A stretch of 64,000 nt of DNA from positions 17,546,001-17,610,000 of the forward strand of contig NC_091048.1 of the NCBI RefSeq assembly GCF_963966145.1. The letters run 5' to 3'. Position 1 is the first letter of the stretch; the number at the start of each line of letters is the position of its first letter. The position numbers and the translations under genes are program-made. This DNA comes from Tenebrio molitor (lineage: Eukaryota > Arthropoda > Insecta > Coleoptera > Tenebrionidae). The notes under the pieces were generated by a model that saw only the letters and a program-made list of their open reading frames with translations, had not been told where the DNA came from and searched no databases. Positions 25,705-37,781 of the stretch are shown piece by piece.

Positions 25705-26056
25705 TCGCGCGTTCAAATGAAATCCTGGGCTGGGAAGGCGTTGTTGTGCTTTTTTAAAGCGTAGATTAATTAAAGCATGTTGACAGCTAACCTAAAATTT
25801 ATAGCCAACATTTTTTTCTTTTTTTTCTTTCTTTGCAATGTTTTACATTAAAAATAGAATAACTTAACGGTTCCTCTTCTCGAAGCAAATATCTAAGGGC
25901 ACCAATTGCTGAAAACAAACATGTTCAATTATGTCTCTGTTAAACATAAACAAATGTCATTCGTGTCAAACGGCGGCAAATTTAAACTTTACATTGTTCT
26001 AAATGGTTTAATTTTTCCAATGCCTACTCAGACTAGGATTTCATTTAAACGCGCGA
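25705..26056. mobile_element. 352 bp MITE, TCGCGCGTT ends
   Basis: Left TCGCGCGTTCAAATGAAATC and right inverted GATTTCATTTAAACGCGCGA, flanked by TA. Interior AT-rich and non-coding. Confidence 0.7.
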
Positions 26057-26198
26057 TATAACTAACCAATGAGAGTTTCCGTGGTTTTCTTAGTGCTATA
26101 TTATGGACTTGTCAAAGCATACCAATAAAAAAGCCGAAATGAGTTTGGAAAATAGAGAGAAAACCACGTACTTCATACAAAATATTTTGAACACTCGT

Positions 26199-28690
26199 TA
26201 CAAAATATTGATGTGGGAAATCGTACTTGACGTCCACGTTCCAAATCATTTTTGAAAATAATTTTTAATATGAAAAATTTCAATGGAATTTGACAAAAAA
26301 TCAAATCGGTACAAGTTATCGTGAACAAAAGACAGACAAACACGCATAGCTGCCATGCGGAAAACTTTTTTTTTACGTTGTGATCTTATCTCTGCAGCAA
26401 AATGTTGCTGCGTTCACTTCTAATTTCGCTAGACATGTTAACGTCACAATTTAGCAACAAAATAAGGAAATTCTTTTTTGCCTCCATTCCACCCTCCACT
26501 TAACCCTTAATAGTTCAAGTATCTGTAACCACAGATACTGAGAAGTACAGTGCTACCTGAAAATTTCTAAATGATAAGCCAACCCCCTTATTGAGATTAT
26601 ACTCGTAAACGCTGCAATTTACATCAGGTTATTAAGGGTCAAACTAACCACGCGCTGCAATTTGGTATTTAGGATTTGAAAACCTTCGACCATCGCTGCA
26701 ATTTTCAAGTCCGGTGGTTACAAAAAAGAAGCGACTTCAACCGTTTCTACAGAGATACACAAAGGCGATTTTCGACCGCTTGAAGATACAAGTATTTTCC
26801 CCTTTTAAACACCAGCTTGTTATTTCTTAAGATATATAAAATTAACTTATCATCTGGCAGATTCTGTGGATAATAAATATGTAACTTTGCGTTCGCAATT
26901 TTGTAATTAATGATTAACAAAAAATTGAACATTTTTTGATAAGAAATATAAAAAGTAATCACGTTTTAGTGCTCCGCATGGTTATAAAAAAAAAACAAAT
27001 AACCACCATTTTGCACTCCAATAACATACTTATCATAACAGGACTTTGAACACTTAAAATGCATAATGTAGATAATCGATATTCAAAATTTCTGTTATTT
27101 TTTATCGTCATTATCAATAAAAATCGTTAAAACGAACAATCTCGTTTCTAGGTGTGGTCACGAAAGAGGCTAAAGAACTGCACACGACCGCTTAACAGTA
27201 AAAATGAATCGGTCAATAAAATCGATTTGTTCAAATCACCTGTGCAGTTCTGCAGCCTCAAATGCATCGATAAGGAAAAAAATGAAGCCGGCACGAATGA
27301 CGAAGATCATTGAACGGTTAGAATGTTAGTGGGTCAGTTTTCAATGATAGTCTCGTTTACCTGCCGTCCTCCCCTAAGGACTATTGAGCTAAATTAAAAA
27401 ACGGGCCTTCGTTTGAGTCCTTATGAACTCTTAACGCCTTCACAAGAAATTTGCGTTTTAATTATCACCTAGTTGTAATGGGAGATTTCGTTTTTTAGGT
27501 GACGTTTCTAATTTCCTTTCTCAGGAATGGTGTAATTTTTATTATTGTTTTGCCCAGCTCGCTGTTGGTATTCACACAAACTTTCTTCAACAACAAGTAG
27601 GAGCACTTAATTGAAGAACTTCAATTAAAGGTTGTTCGGTCTTGATTGCATAAGAATTAGTGACGCAATTTGCGACAATTTTACTAACAAAGTACCCACC
27701 TATTTTTGTTTTAGTTTCGACAACTTCCTTGCGGATAACATCTTGTACTTAATGCAAGAGCTTTAAATTTTCTTCAACATAATTTACTTTGATGTGTTCT
27801 CTTGTGAGATTACTATTTTATACATAAAGGAACAATGAGGAAGACTCGTGTCAACATCAAAGAGATTCTACTCGAGCTTTAAAAACATGTATGTGACTGT
27901 GTTTAACACAACACAACCAAGAAATCAGTTCAGTTGGTTTCAATCTTTCTTGTTGTGCTCGTAGGTATACTAATGTGTCCCTTCCGAGCACAAATTTTCA
28001 ATCGTACCTACTTTCTTTAAATTGTTTTGCGGAAACCTGAAAAGTCAATTGTTAAAACGTTTATATAAAGGTAAATCAACAATTCTTAAAATGAAAGCAA
28101 AGCGACTAATTTAGGGAAAGTGAGGATAGGCAGTACTAATCTTTAAAAGGAGTTTGACTCAACTGCGGTTTAAATACCTTTGCGATAAAAATTATTGTCT
28201 TATTCCGAGAGAATAAGTTCTTAAATGTAAGTGGTTTGGCAAAATCTAAAATTATTTTAAAGACATTTTTGTTTTATTTTGTTTAAAATAAACTTGTGAC
28301 GTGATCAAAATAAACAAGTTAATTCGCTTTGTGTTGAAATTGTGTCGACGAAAAATGGTTTAGTGAGTCGTAGAGTCGAAGAGAGATCGTGATTTGCAAG
28401 CAGGAAAAATAAAACCGCAATACCGGAACCAAGGGGAACATAAATTTTTATTAGAGACAAATAAAGTGCATTTATTTTATTTGTTTAATTTTTTTTTTCT
28501 TAAAAAATCAATTGACTTAAATAAAACATTTTCTAGTTCGTTGCATTTTTATTGATATTAATTTTTTTTTGAATATACAGGGTGTTTATAAATGTCTGTG
28601 ATCGCGGTTTGCCATGAAATTAGATTCATACAAATGGTAACCAGTACTATCGGGCGTTCAAATAAACATATGTATGTATATTTAGAGTAG
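26199..28690. other. Gene-free AT-rich stretch
   Basis: No frame, splice-bounded exon or RNA gene found. A degenerate inverted repeat at about 27160-27262 (GGCTAAAGAACTGCACA against TGTGCAGTTCTGCAGCC) suggests one more small element. Confidence 0.4.
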
Positions 28691-28696
28691 GCGTAG

Positions 28697-28980
28697 GCGA
28701 CATTCTAATTCTGTTAACAGTGTAAAGTAATTTTTGTAGGTAACCAATTATTCTCAGGAGTGACACAGGTTACATAGTAAACTTTTTCCCAATTTCATAT
28801 TGTCATATTCCGTGGAGGGGGAATAGGGAGAATGCAGTACAAAAATTAAAAATATTTTCTAACCTAATTTTATTTCGTTAAAATGTCAGACGTTTCTTGT
28901 GTCATTTTCTACGCTGGAAAAATGTTGCAAACAATTGAATTTCCATAGGTTGCTCTAAATATAAATTTATTTGAAGACCC
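28697..28980. repeat. 284 bp dispersed repeat, copy B
   Basis: Direct copy of 5362-5645 (see there). Here it is not beside the 5111-5346 MITE, so the two elements are independent. Confidence 0.75.
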
Positions 28981-29089
28981 TTTATAATAATTTTGAGGTT
29001 AAGTGTAATCTGACAACAGATGCCAGTGCAAAATGTTAATGCCATCAATGTTTTACCCTTTTACCAATAAAGTGATGGCCGTAGTATAA

Positions 29090-29770
29090 GTGGTAGGTAA
29101 ACGTGAAATAGACTTATCCATTTCAGGCAGATTTGATTTCAGTCAAGTCTGTCTTAAGCCAGGTTGAAAAAGAATGAAGGTTAGAGGAGGAACCATCTCT
29201 AAAAAAAAAAAAACAGGATTCATCTGGTCCGGATGATTGCACCCTAGAAGGGCTTAGGGTTACTAGAACATACAAGGGTAGGCGGGACTCTAAAGTTCTA
29301 GAAAGACAACCAAACTAAGGGAAGAAACCCCTAAAAAAATAATTTCGCTCTTCAGGCTAGGGGTTGAGCCATCAGGACACTGAAAAATATCAATAGCTAA
29401 AATTCAATAATCCTCAAAACCAGGACGCATCAAAACGAAAACAGGGCCTGAACGATAAATGGTTTATGAATTTTAGTTGTTGGAATTGGAATGTTCATGG
29501 AATACCGATCAAGCAAGAGACAAGTTTTCCAAGAACGAAATGAGTGAAGTACATGGGAGGCCCTGTTCAGTCGAACTCAAAAGAAGATATCCAATAGATT
29601 TAGCCGTTCTGAGTGAGAACAAGCAAAAAGGAACGAACGCGTACAGCGAAAATTTATGGTTTTGTGTATAGCGGTATAGACAAACACAAAAGTAAAAGGT
29701 GGAGTGGCCAAAGTAGTTAAAACAATTATTGAAGAAGGGTAGATGTTTGGAATGAGAAAGGGACACGCCT
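29090..29770 (+). pseudogene. LINE 5' remnant with AP-endonuclease fragment
   Basis: From about 29468 the translation in shifting frames resembles the start of the apurinic-type endonuclease of Jockey or RTE LINEs: WNWNVHG near the start, then DLAVLSENKQKGTNAYSENL, then IDKHKSKGGVAKVVKTIIEE. Stops and frameshifts break it and no reverse transcriptase follows. The element is cut off at about 29770, where a mariner-like remnant begins. The upstream 29090-29460 is probably its leader. Confidence 0.6.
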
Positions 29771-29771
29771 G

Positions 29772-30420
29772 CTAAAAAAAGAATAAAGAACCATAATTCC
29801 TTTCATTTTCATCGAGTTGCTGAATGAAATTTTGTAGAATTTGTTCTCTATACCTTTGTTCATTAATGGTATTATTAAAAAATATTGGTCCAATTAACCT
29901 TCTTCTGGAAACCGCTATCCACCAAATACCTATTTTTTGGGGATGTAGTGGAGCTTCCAAATATGCATGAGGATTATCGGTGCTCCATATACGAAAATTT
30001 TGAGAATTTACATAACCTGATAACATAAACCAGGCTTCATCAAAATCTTGAGGTTTCAATTCCTGATAAACGTTAATTTTATAAGCATGCATTTTAAAAT
30101 TCTTTTTAACATCTTTATGGCAAGTGCTGAGAGAAACGTTAGACTGAAGTGCCAATCTCCGCAAAGAAATGTTTGGATTATCTTCAATTCTTTCGCGGAT
30201 ATCTTCCACAATGTCTTGAGTAACTGGTGGCCTACCTGAAGACTTGCTTTTTACGACGCTTCCAGTTTCCTGAAAGCGTTCTAAAGGTCGTCTGATTTTC
30301 TGACGTAGACAATGATCGTCATAATGGTAATCCGGAAATCTGATGCGGAATTGATCGAGACAAGGCTCGACAGAGTATGCCCAGACACTATCGTTATCTA
30401 TACCGTTCATAAAAGAAGCC
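29772..30420 (-). pseudogene. Mariner-like transposase with internal deletion
   Basis: A minus-strand frame of the insect mariner-like family that has an N-terminal helix-turn-helix. RPLERFQETGSVVKSKSSGR and RPPVTQDIVEDIRERIEDNP form the DNA-binding part. The catalytic start follows in DEAWFMLSGYVNSQNFRIW, and then RRRLIGPIFFNNTINEQRYR. The stretch between QELKPQDF and DEAWF is too short, so part of the linker before the first catalytic Asp is deleted. The C-terminal half with the second and third acidic residues is missing: the frame ends at the LINE junction near 29772. The apparent N-terminal extension beyond 30420 is read through a fold-back module and is not part of the protein. Confidence 0.7.
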
Positions 30421-30423
30421 TCT

Positions 30424-30557
30424 AATAGTATATTATATACCAAGGTGGAGAAGTTCATGATTATAGCCAGAGCGCCAAGATTAGAGCCCGAGGCGCACCG
30501 AGGGTTGTAAGGCGGGAAGGCTATAAGGGACTTCTCCACTGTGGTTTATATACTATT
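30424..30557. repeat. Fold-back hairpin module 1
   Basis: Outer arms TAATAGTATATTATATACCA and the inverted TGGTTTATATACTATTA. Inside, GGTGGAGAAGTTC pairs with GGACTTCTCCAC. The palindrome shares its outer 20-25 bases, but not its inner stem, with the modules at 44381, 53065, 53424 and 62786. Confidence 0.7.
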
Positions 30558-30638
30558 ATTAACCCAGGGAGAGAAATTCTACTTCTGGGGTCGGGTCGAG
30601 GGTCAATGATGACGCCTTCTGAGACTAGTAGTGAAAAA
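30558..30638. repeat. Spacer segment repeated at 44702-44782
   Basis: About 80 bp, GAGAAATTCTACTTCTGGGG through CCTTCTGAGACTAGTAGTGA, nearly identical to 44702-44782 in the same orientation. In both places it is followed directly by segment X, but X lies in opposite orientations. Confidence 0.75.
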
Positions 30639-30973
30639 ATAGCTATTTATGCACCAAGGGCGTTACAACGATAATTACGCCCAGAGAACGATGAATCCAA
30701 CTCGAGGGCTTTAGCCCGAGAGATGGATATCGTTTGATGGGCGTAATCATTCGGTGAGGCCGTGGTGCATACAAGATTTTATTTTTCAGTACGTGTTCTT
30801 AAAAAAAAAATTGGCATCTTTGCAATTATGAATTGATGAGGGCGTTATGAATTCATTACGCCCGCTTATTCTTATTATGCCGTGTATTATGCCCCGGTTG
30901 TTATGGACATGTTTACGTATTTCGTATCCTAGGAGTTATCATGCAATTATTATACTAAAGTGAAAAATAAATG
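30639..30973 (+). repeat. Segment X, copy 1
   Basis: Starts ATAGCTATTTATGCACCAAG and ends near AAAGTGAAAAATAAATG. It contains a hairpin whose arms are GGGCGTTACAACGATAATTA against TGGGCGTAATCATTCGG, with a small CTCGAGGGCTTTAGCCCGAG core. The same segment is at 44785-45085 but inverted relative to the adjoining spacer. Confidence 0.75.
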
Positions 30974-31269
30974 AATTTATTTTGTTCGAATTCCATCTTT
31001 CACAATCGGTCTACTTGACGTATAATTATTTTGACGTGCATTGCTAGTCAAGTTCACGATTTTGTAGAGAATTAGCTTTTTCAAACGCAACGTGATAACA
31101 GACATTTATAAACACGCTGTACGTTATTAAACTCTGAGAAAACAAATTTTCAGATAAAATTGTTTAAGAAAATAAAATTTCTGGGGGTTATAAATAAAAC
31201 AAAAATCTTCTGTGGTATTTTCGCTTAAAACTGCTTATAATAAAAACTTGGAAGAAGAGTTCAAAAATT

Positions 31270-31894
31270 CAGTGGCGTAGCGTGGGCTTTCGCCGCCCGG
31301 GGCCGACCGGAAATTCGCCGCCTTCTCTGTTTTCATCATTAGTCAAGAAAATTAGTAAAACGTCAAATAAAGGATCTTTAAATTTTTTAATTAATTAAAA
31401 ATAATGTACTCTTCGTGTTTTTTTCAAAGCAAAATCTTTTATACAATTGTCAATGTCAATATGTACGTCATGTTCGATTGCCAATATACCTAGCTAAATT
31501 GAATAGTCTCAAGTGGACATAGTCGATCTTAGATAATTTTTAATTAACTTTAGTTTAGAGAAGCTTCTCTCGCAACTGGCATTACTAATGGCAGCTGTTA
31601 AGAATATTCTCAACATTATGACAATGTTTGGTAAGCCAACGTAAATTTGAATTTCCAATGCCTACCGCGATGCCACTTATTCTGAATTATAATATAATTA
31701 ATTAGAATCCTTCGTTCGTTTTTCGTTCGGAAAGGCTCGGCTTGGCGGGCGCTGCGCGCTCCTTATCAGACTCGCGTCAGAGCGGGCGTCCGTGATTTGA
31801 AAAAGGATTTTCTAATTTTATATTTAAAAAATTACGGCGCTCGCCGCCCGTTTTCATGTGCCCCCCCTGTCCCCTCCTCCATGCTAGACCACTG
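31270..31894. mobile_element. 625 bp hAT-like non-autonomous element
   Basis: Ends CAGTGGCGTAGCGTGG and, inverted on the right, CCATGCTAGACCACTG. CAGTG termini and subterminal GC-rich blocks (TTCGCCGCC, GCTCGCCGCCC) fit the hAT superfamily. Flanks TTCAAAAATT on the left and TTCAAAATAT on the right suggest a slightly eroded 8 bp duplication. No transposase. Confidence 0.6.
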
Positions 31895-33235
31895 TTCAAA
31901 ATATCAAGTTGAAACATTTTAGTTCTTCATTATAAGCTGCATATTTTAAACAAAAAAAATTGTAATTAGTCTTTGACATTGAAAATTAAAGAAAATTTGC
32001 TTTTACCAACAGTTTTTTACGTTTATCTTCATAATTGGAATAACAAAAGAAAACTGTTTTTGGGATAGAAATTAATATTTTAATAGTTTTTGTAGTTAAT
32101 TAGGTAAGAATTCTATAAATTTTTGTTCATTGTTTACTTGTATTTATTTGTGCCCAACTATAAATTTAATAAATCACAACTAACCTCGAACAATGGAGTT
32201 TTGCGAAACTTTAACAGTGTTCAGGTTGAAATCGATTGGAATCTCGACATAATTGCATTAACATTTTTGTCTCAGATTATTGGAAAGAATCCACCACTAA
32301 GAGCTCCTCCGGTGATTTTGAGACAGCCTGTATTTATGAAATCAAGTAAAAATCTGAATTTTGAATTTTATACCATTTCCATAAAAATTACTCCTATGTA
32401 CGCGTAATATTCACATGGCTGAATGTTCATATATTTCAATATCAGCAACGTCTACAACGCACATTTTTGAAACGACAGAGGTTATACAAAATAAATTGGA
32501 ATTAAATATTTTTGTGTGCAACCGTACGCGAAACGAGCACTTCGCGTACCGAAAACAGTCCGTGAAAGCCAATGCTTTTAACGAAAATGTCATTTTAATA
32601 TATGATACAAATTAGTTTCTATGTAAGACAAGCGTTTGGGTATGCAATTAGAAACCGCCGAATTTATAATAACACATACGTACTTTATAACTCTGGAGGA
32701 GTACCTGCACGAAACTGAAACATCACTTTTATTACAATTCTCTTCCAACATTTTTACGATTATGTATACTGTAATTGTGAGTAAAAGCATAAAATGAAAC
32801 ATTAAAGAAGTTGCTCGAAATACCTGCCATGGTTTGCAATGCAAGTTTCAGCACAACGGCGACTTGCCTAAGAAATCTGAAGTCGATTCAGAATGCCTCA
32901 GTTTTCACGAATTTACTGAGCGGCATTTTCAACGCACCATCGTGAAGGTACCATATTTTTCGTCGAATTGTTAGCTAGGAATTTCCTCGACTAATTCTGG
33001 CAAAACTTCGTTTAAAAATTGAGGATGACCATCTACATTCAACAATCTCAACCCACACGTTAATTAAAATGACCGCTAGAAGTGACACTCTTAAATTTCG
33101 TGAGAAATGTCTTTTTCTACACCTAAAATGCGATCTTCTTCAAAATCCTTTGAGGCAACCTTTCACCCTAGATTTGCCGTGCTAGTTCTGACGGTTGGTG
33201 AAAGAAAGACATTTGTGATTTTAATTGAGGTTAAG
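31895..33235. other. Gene-free stretch with one old repeat
   Basis: Nothing coding is supported. Contains the 32520-32710 repeat. Short frames on either strand overlap that repeat and are not genes. Confidence 0.4.
32520..32710. repeat. Dispersed repeat, inverted copy of 8775-8990
   Basis: See 8775-8990. The landmark order is reversed and complemented here (CGTACGCGAAACGAGCACTT first, CTCTGGAGGAGTAC last). Confidence 0.55.
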
Positions 33236-33480
33236 ATTGATGTTCTTGACAAAGTGACTTATTTTGAATTAAATAACAACAAAAAAGGTATACTAGGTTT
33301 TTTTGACCGATTTTTTCATAAAATTCAGTGGCTCCCAAACTTTTTTTGAAAAACTTTAGCCCCTTTTTCTCGAAAAATATCAACATTTGTATAAGGCATT
33401 ATTAGCTCAATCGTTACCTTTTGTGGAGTTCTATCACAGGTTAAAATGTCTACACAACTTTCAAAGTCACCCTGTATATA
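33236..33480. repeat. Dispersed repeat, direct copy of 4355-4556
   Basis: See 4355-4556. Includes a CCCTTTTTCTCGAAAAATAT block matching the first copy. Confidence 0.6.
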
Positions 33481-35189
33481 AAGTAAAAATCTTGTTTGTA
33501 TTTTTACGTCTGATATTTTTATTTTATAAAATTTGCAATGACAATTTTTGACTGTTATTTCTTTATTTGTTTGATCATGTAGTGACAGCAATACTATATC
33601 TTCCGCAAAACTCACCAGACACACGTAGCGTTGTTTTCATCTTTCAAGAGATTAGGATAATTATATAATTTAAAAGAAAGTTAAGTGTGTAAACAGCTTA
33701 GGTACGTGCTGCAAGATTACAAGAACACTTCATTCTTTCATTGTTGGTTTGCACACAGAAACTGGACGTTCATTTCTTCCGATTTGACGACGTCCCGTTG
33801 CCATGATACCGCATACAAGACCGATTAACTAAAATTGTCAAATATTACAACGCGAAAACAGTTTAAACTGCTGAAATCAATGAGATCGAAAATCGATTCG
33901 GTTCGACTTAAAACCTGAAGGTTGCAATTTGCGACTCATTAATTAATTAATATTCGCAATGGCAGTTACGAGAAATCGGTTTGAGTAGAGCAAAGCAAGA
34001 AACCGAACGGAGTTTCCAACTTGCAACTCTAACGTGATTAGTGCACTGACTGTTTCCCTTGACAGGCGTAACATGTCATTAACGCCCCACCGGGACGCCA
34101 TTGATACGCTTTGACGGTCTCCCAAAACTAAGGGTTGGTTTGCGCCACTTTCCTTAATTTTGTTAGACAGCATCCAACTCGGTTATGTTTATGGATAATC
34201 GACAAGGATTGCGAACGGCTTTCTGGTACGCCGTATTTGGATAATTTAGTTTTTGTGTAATATTTTAGAAATTGATGATCGACTGAAAAGACGACATCTT
34301 ATGGGAATTGTCCGCTAAAGCGTCATTAATTTATCACGAGTCGATTAGGTGTATGGTTCATTAAGATATTCAACATCATGGTTGGTGTAAATGCAGCTTT
34401 ACACCCTAGTTTAAGGCTTTTGTCAACCCCGCGTCGCATTAGTCTATTAGAATGGGGGACAACCCTATCATTTAGTAATCTTTGGTAATCGGCTATGCAT
34501 TAAAACATTACGTTAATAGCCGTGCAGCCATGTAAATTACTCTATTGATTTGCCAAACCGCGCTGGATCACAAACGCTTCGCCCTCAAATATTTATTTTT
34601 AGTTGATCAACAAAAAAAGTGCTGCAATTTTATTTCAACAACAAATCCTAATACATAAATATTCTAATCGATTTTCGATTATTAAGCTTTGCTCAAATGT
34701 CAAACGTTGTGTAAAATATTTTGAATCATTGGCAAAATGTTTTCATTTAGAAAATCCGGTTTCATTTCATTCCAATTATTTTATGAAGCTTTGCAATGGT
34801 AAATACGTACATCCTATTTTGACGGAGATGAGCGAAAATTTTAAATGAAAGTAGAGACTTTATTATAAGAGTTCATTGATTCCCATCGTACAATTTTGAT
34901 AATATTATTTAAAAATTAGAATTTATTCGATGATGTTTTTAAAATTTCTTTTTTTAAACATCGAATAAATTACATATAATTTTTAAATAATATTTTCAAA
35001 ATTAGAATTTATTCGATGATGTTTTATTGTTTAAAGCACAATTTTGTACTTACTTTTTCTTACAAATAAACAAAGTAAAAACAACGTAAATATTTTTTTC
35101 ATTTTCCCTCATGTTGCTTTTAATTATTTTTTTAATAAATCACCGGTATCTTGAAGGCTTAATAAAAAGTTAATTACCATATGTTACTA
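33481..35189. other. Gene-free stretch
   Basis: No exon supported. The moderately GC-balanced part at 33750-34560 has only short frames on both strands and could hold conserved non-coding DNA. Confidence 0.35.
34913..35030. repeat. Local repeat of ATTAGAATTTATTCGATGATG
   Basis: The unit TTAGAATTTATTCGATGATG occurs twice as a direct repeat (near 34915 and 35003). An inverted partial copy, AACATCGAATAAATTA, lies between them. AT-rich fold-back relic. Confidence 0.55.
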
Positions 35190-35860
35190 TCGGGTGTTTT
35201 TTTTTAACTTCACCTCAAATGCTCCTACACACGGACGTGGTACATGGATGCCTTGAGACATGCATGTGCATACGTGAACGCGTAAAGGCCCCTGCACACG
35301 GACGTGGAGCCTTGAGACACACATGTGCATTTGTGAACGAGTAAACAACGTCGTCAATATGGACGCTTAATAAAGCTACGTTGTTGAATGCACAATCAGA
35401 AGAACACAGTACACAGAACACCGCGATGATGTTTCTGTTCTGTCTTCGCCAGAAATTTTGCTCGTACGCTGATGTATCTACGTGCATGTATCAAGACATC
35501 CACGTCCGTGTGTAAAGGCCTCTACACACGGACGTGGATGCCTTGAGACATGCATGTGCGTAAACAACGTCGTCAGTGTGGACGCAAAATAAAGCCACGT
35601 TGCTGAATGCACAATCAGAAGAACAAAGAACACCGCGGTAATGTTCGTGCGCTGATGTATCCACGTGCATGTGTCATGTGTCAAGACATCCACGTCCGTG
35701 TGTAACCCGCTATAGTGGCGTTGAAGAGTTAATTGTGAACGCACAATACGGATTACGGATCAGCTGTTTAAATCGTACGTTTTTAAAGGAGCGCGAGTGG
35801 TGCGTTCACAGTCGACTCTTCAACGCCTAATTTGACGTGAAATAAAAAAAAAAGACCCGA
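35190..35860. mobile_element. TA-flanked MITE interrupted by a tandem insertion
   Basis: Outer ends TCGGGTGTTTTTTTTTAACT and an inverted end finishing AAAAGACCCGA, with TA on both sides. The internal core (GGCGTTGAAGAG and GTGAACGCAC) marks it as a relative of 18517-18688 and 50366-50911. About 490 bp of another repeat (35222-35706) splits its left arm. Confidence 0.7.
35222..35706. repeat. Tandem MITE array, ACACACGGACGTGG units
   Basis: Three consecutive units: a partial one (about 35222-35283) and two fuller ones ending at about 35511 and 35706. Each full unit starts with an arm ACACGGACGTGG followed by a CCTTGAGACA block. Each closes with the inverted arm TCAAGACATCCACGTCCGTG. Inside lie CAACGTCGTCA and GAATGCACAATCAGAAGAAC in both. 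Units are joined by TAAAGGCC. The minus-strand frames here are by-products. Confidence 0.75.
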
Positions 35861-35898
35861 TACATATAAATTAATGTATTAAAAGTTAAAAACATATA

Positions 35899-36301
35899 CA
35901 GGCTGATACACATAACTTTCGGAAATTGACGAAATTTAAATGCAGCCAGTAATACGTTTTTCATTCATAACTTGATCCAAAAACATGAATAATTTAAAAC
36001 TTTTATATGGTTTGGACATCCTTCATGAAAGTCTCAATTATAAAAATTTAAAAATGGCAGTATTGGACAATATTTTTTTCATTTAAGAAATTGACTCCTC
36101 ATATATCAATATCATATCGAATTAACAAAAAATATTTCAGTACTTATTGTAAAAAAAAAGAATTGTCAAGCGATTGCCAATAATGCCCGAAGTGTCCAGA
36201 TTTATTTGTAAATAAATGTATCAAGTTATAACTGCATAACGTATTAGGTACTGGCTGCATTTAAAATTCGTTAGGGTCGGAAAGTTATGTGAATCAGTCT
36301 A
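35899..36301. mobile_element. 403 bp MITE related to 18390-18779
   Basis: Left CAGGCTGATACACATAACTT and right inverted AAAGTTATGTGAATCAGTCT. The shared subterminal block AATGCAGCCAGTAATACG matches CCAGTAATAC in the other copy. Confidence 0.6.
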
Positions 36302-36646
36302 TATCTGCACAAGTATTTCACGAGTGACAACGGACGGACGGAATTGAAAATACCGAGCGATCATTTAAAAAATAAATCGAGTTTGCTTTGGAGCCTATGC
36401 TATAGCATGGGTTACCATAGGTAACACGCCGACGGGATTTATTTTTTAATTGATCGCACCGTACAACCCACAATACATTTTCAAAGTTAACGTGGACATT
36501 TGTTTTTTGATTTAAAAAACATAAAACATAGTTAACCGGGAGCTTTCGTAAATCTTGACATATTAAACATCATTCGCTTGGTTCTGCAACGGCAGAAGCA
36601 TTTTTAATACATTTGCGTTATGTCTATTTTTTCATCGTTCATAGTA

Positions 36647-36878
36647 CCGGGTGATCAAGAAGGATTGTTTAAGTTGGTAGTACAATTAAGAAATTTTTTT
36701 TAATTCGGTTATTTATAACACTGCAACTGGATATGTTTTGTTGGTTTATTTGACAAATATCTGATATAGGTACAGCATTAACAACGACAAGCCACCAACA
36801 ACCGGAAGTTACTCCTGTTATACGATTTAAAATACGATCCAGTGTTACCAACTTAAACAGTCCTTCTTGATCACCCCG
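36647..36878. mobile_element. 232 bp MITE, CCGGGTGATCAAGAAGG ends
   Basis: About 32 bp inverted ends (GGTGATCAAGAAGGATTGTT at left, complement at right) with TA on both sides (36645-36646, 36879-36880). Confidence 0.8.
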
Positions 36879-36883
36879 TATAT

Positions 36884-37002
36884 TAAAGAACGAGTTTTAT
36901 AAGGGTTGATTTGGCGCCACGAGTCCCAGGTGTAGAAAATGACCCGTAGGGAGTTTTCTATGGGACGAGTCCGCCAATGCCCTTATAAAACGAGTTTTTT
37001 AT
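36884..37002. repeat. Hairpin module with AACGAGTTTTATAAGGG arms
   Basis: Arms AACGAGTTTTATAAGGG and CCCTTATAAAACGAGTT... lie about 60 bp apart. Inside, a second pair (GGGACGAGTC against GACGAGTCC-like sequence) makes the centre self-complementary. It starts directly after the 36647-36878 MITE. Similar in plan, not in sequence, to the other fold-back modules. Confidence 0.55.
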
Positions 37003-37781
37003 GTTATTTTTTAGAATTTGCACCCTAGTTTTAATTTTTAAATAAAAAAATTAAATTTTCAAATTCTAGGGAATTTTGTATTAATTGGTAATTCAAGATA
37101 ACGGATGCAACTACATCTGCAACAGACGTTAAAAAGTAGAGTTTGAACATCAACATTGGAAGTTTTTTGGTGTAATTGACAATAATAATACTCTGATAAT
37201 ACACTGAAATATTGATAAAAATTTTCTTAGAGATTTATTAAACTACGAGTGCTTTAAGATAGCCATAAACGACTCCCAAATTGAATACAATAATAGACCT
37301 ATTAGAGACGCAAATTCTAAAAAATACATTTAAATCGTCGTATTTTAACCCTAAATGTCAGTTGTGACATATGTAATTTCATTTTAAAACAATACGATAT
37401 TCGATATTTAAAATAGTCAACGTTAAGCATGGAAATGTATTATGGATGATTGCATTTTCAATTCCGCCGGGCTCATTATCACTCGTGAAATATCCTGTAT
37501 ATAGAACTTCATAAATTAAATTACATATTTTCAAATTGACAGTTTCGAGAAAACGGGTAATAAAATAACACTAATGTTTCGCCTTGAATATAGGCAACCT
37601 AATATACACCAGTAAATCATAATTCATGATAGTGTAAAAACTAGTAATTTTAGTGTGAAATAGTTGGTTGTCGAAGCGACGCTTGTCAGTCTGTCAAATG
37701 CCGCAGATGTCAAACAGGGACATAACCTAATTAATCGTGTATTTTTTGGTTTTTTTCATTAATAAATATTTTTCTTTGAAA

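Larger units (their letters stand above)
25323..26198. mobile_element. 876 bp non-autonomous element hosting two MITEs
   Basis: Ends CAGCGTGTTCAAAAAATTTG on the left and an inverted AAATATTTTGAACACTCG on the right, next to TA. Two younger TA-flanked elements (25396-25593 and 25705-26056) lie inside it. Its own sequence is AT-rich and non-coding. Confidence 0.5.

Noticed and set aside
30421..30539. N-terminal 40 codons of the mariner-like minus-strand frame
   Set aside because: This part is translated from the adjoining hairpin module. Family similarity begins only after it.
35215..35744. Two minus-strand frames of about 90 codons with similar sequence
   Set aside because: They are translations of the tandem hairpin units and share sequence for that reason.
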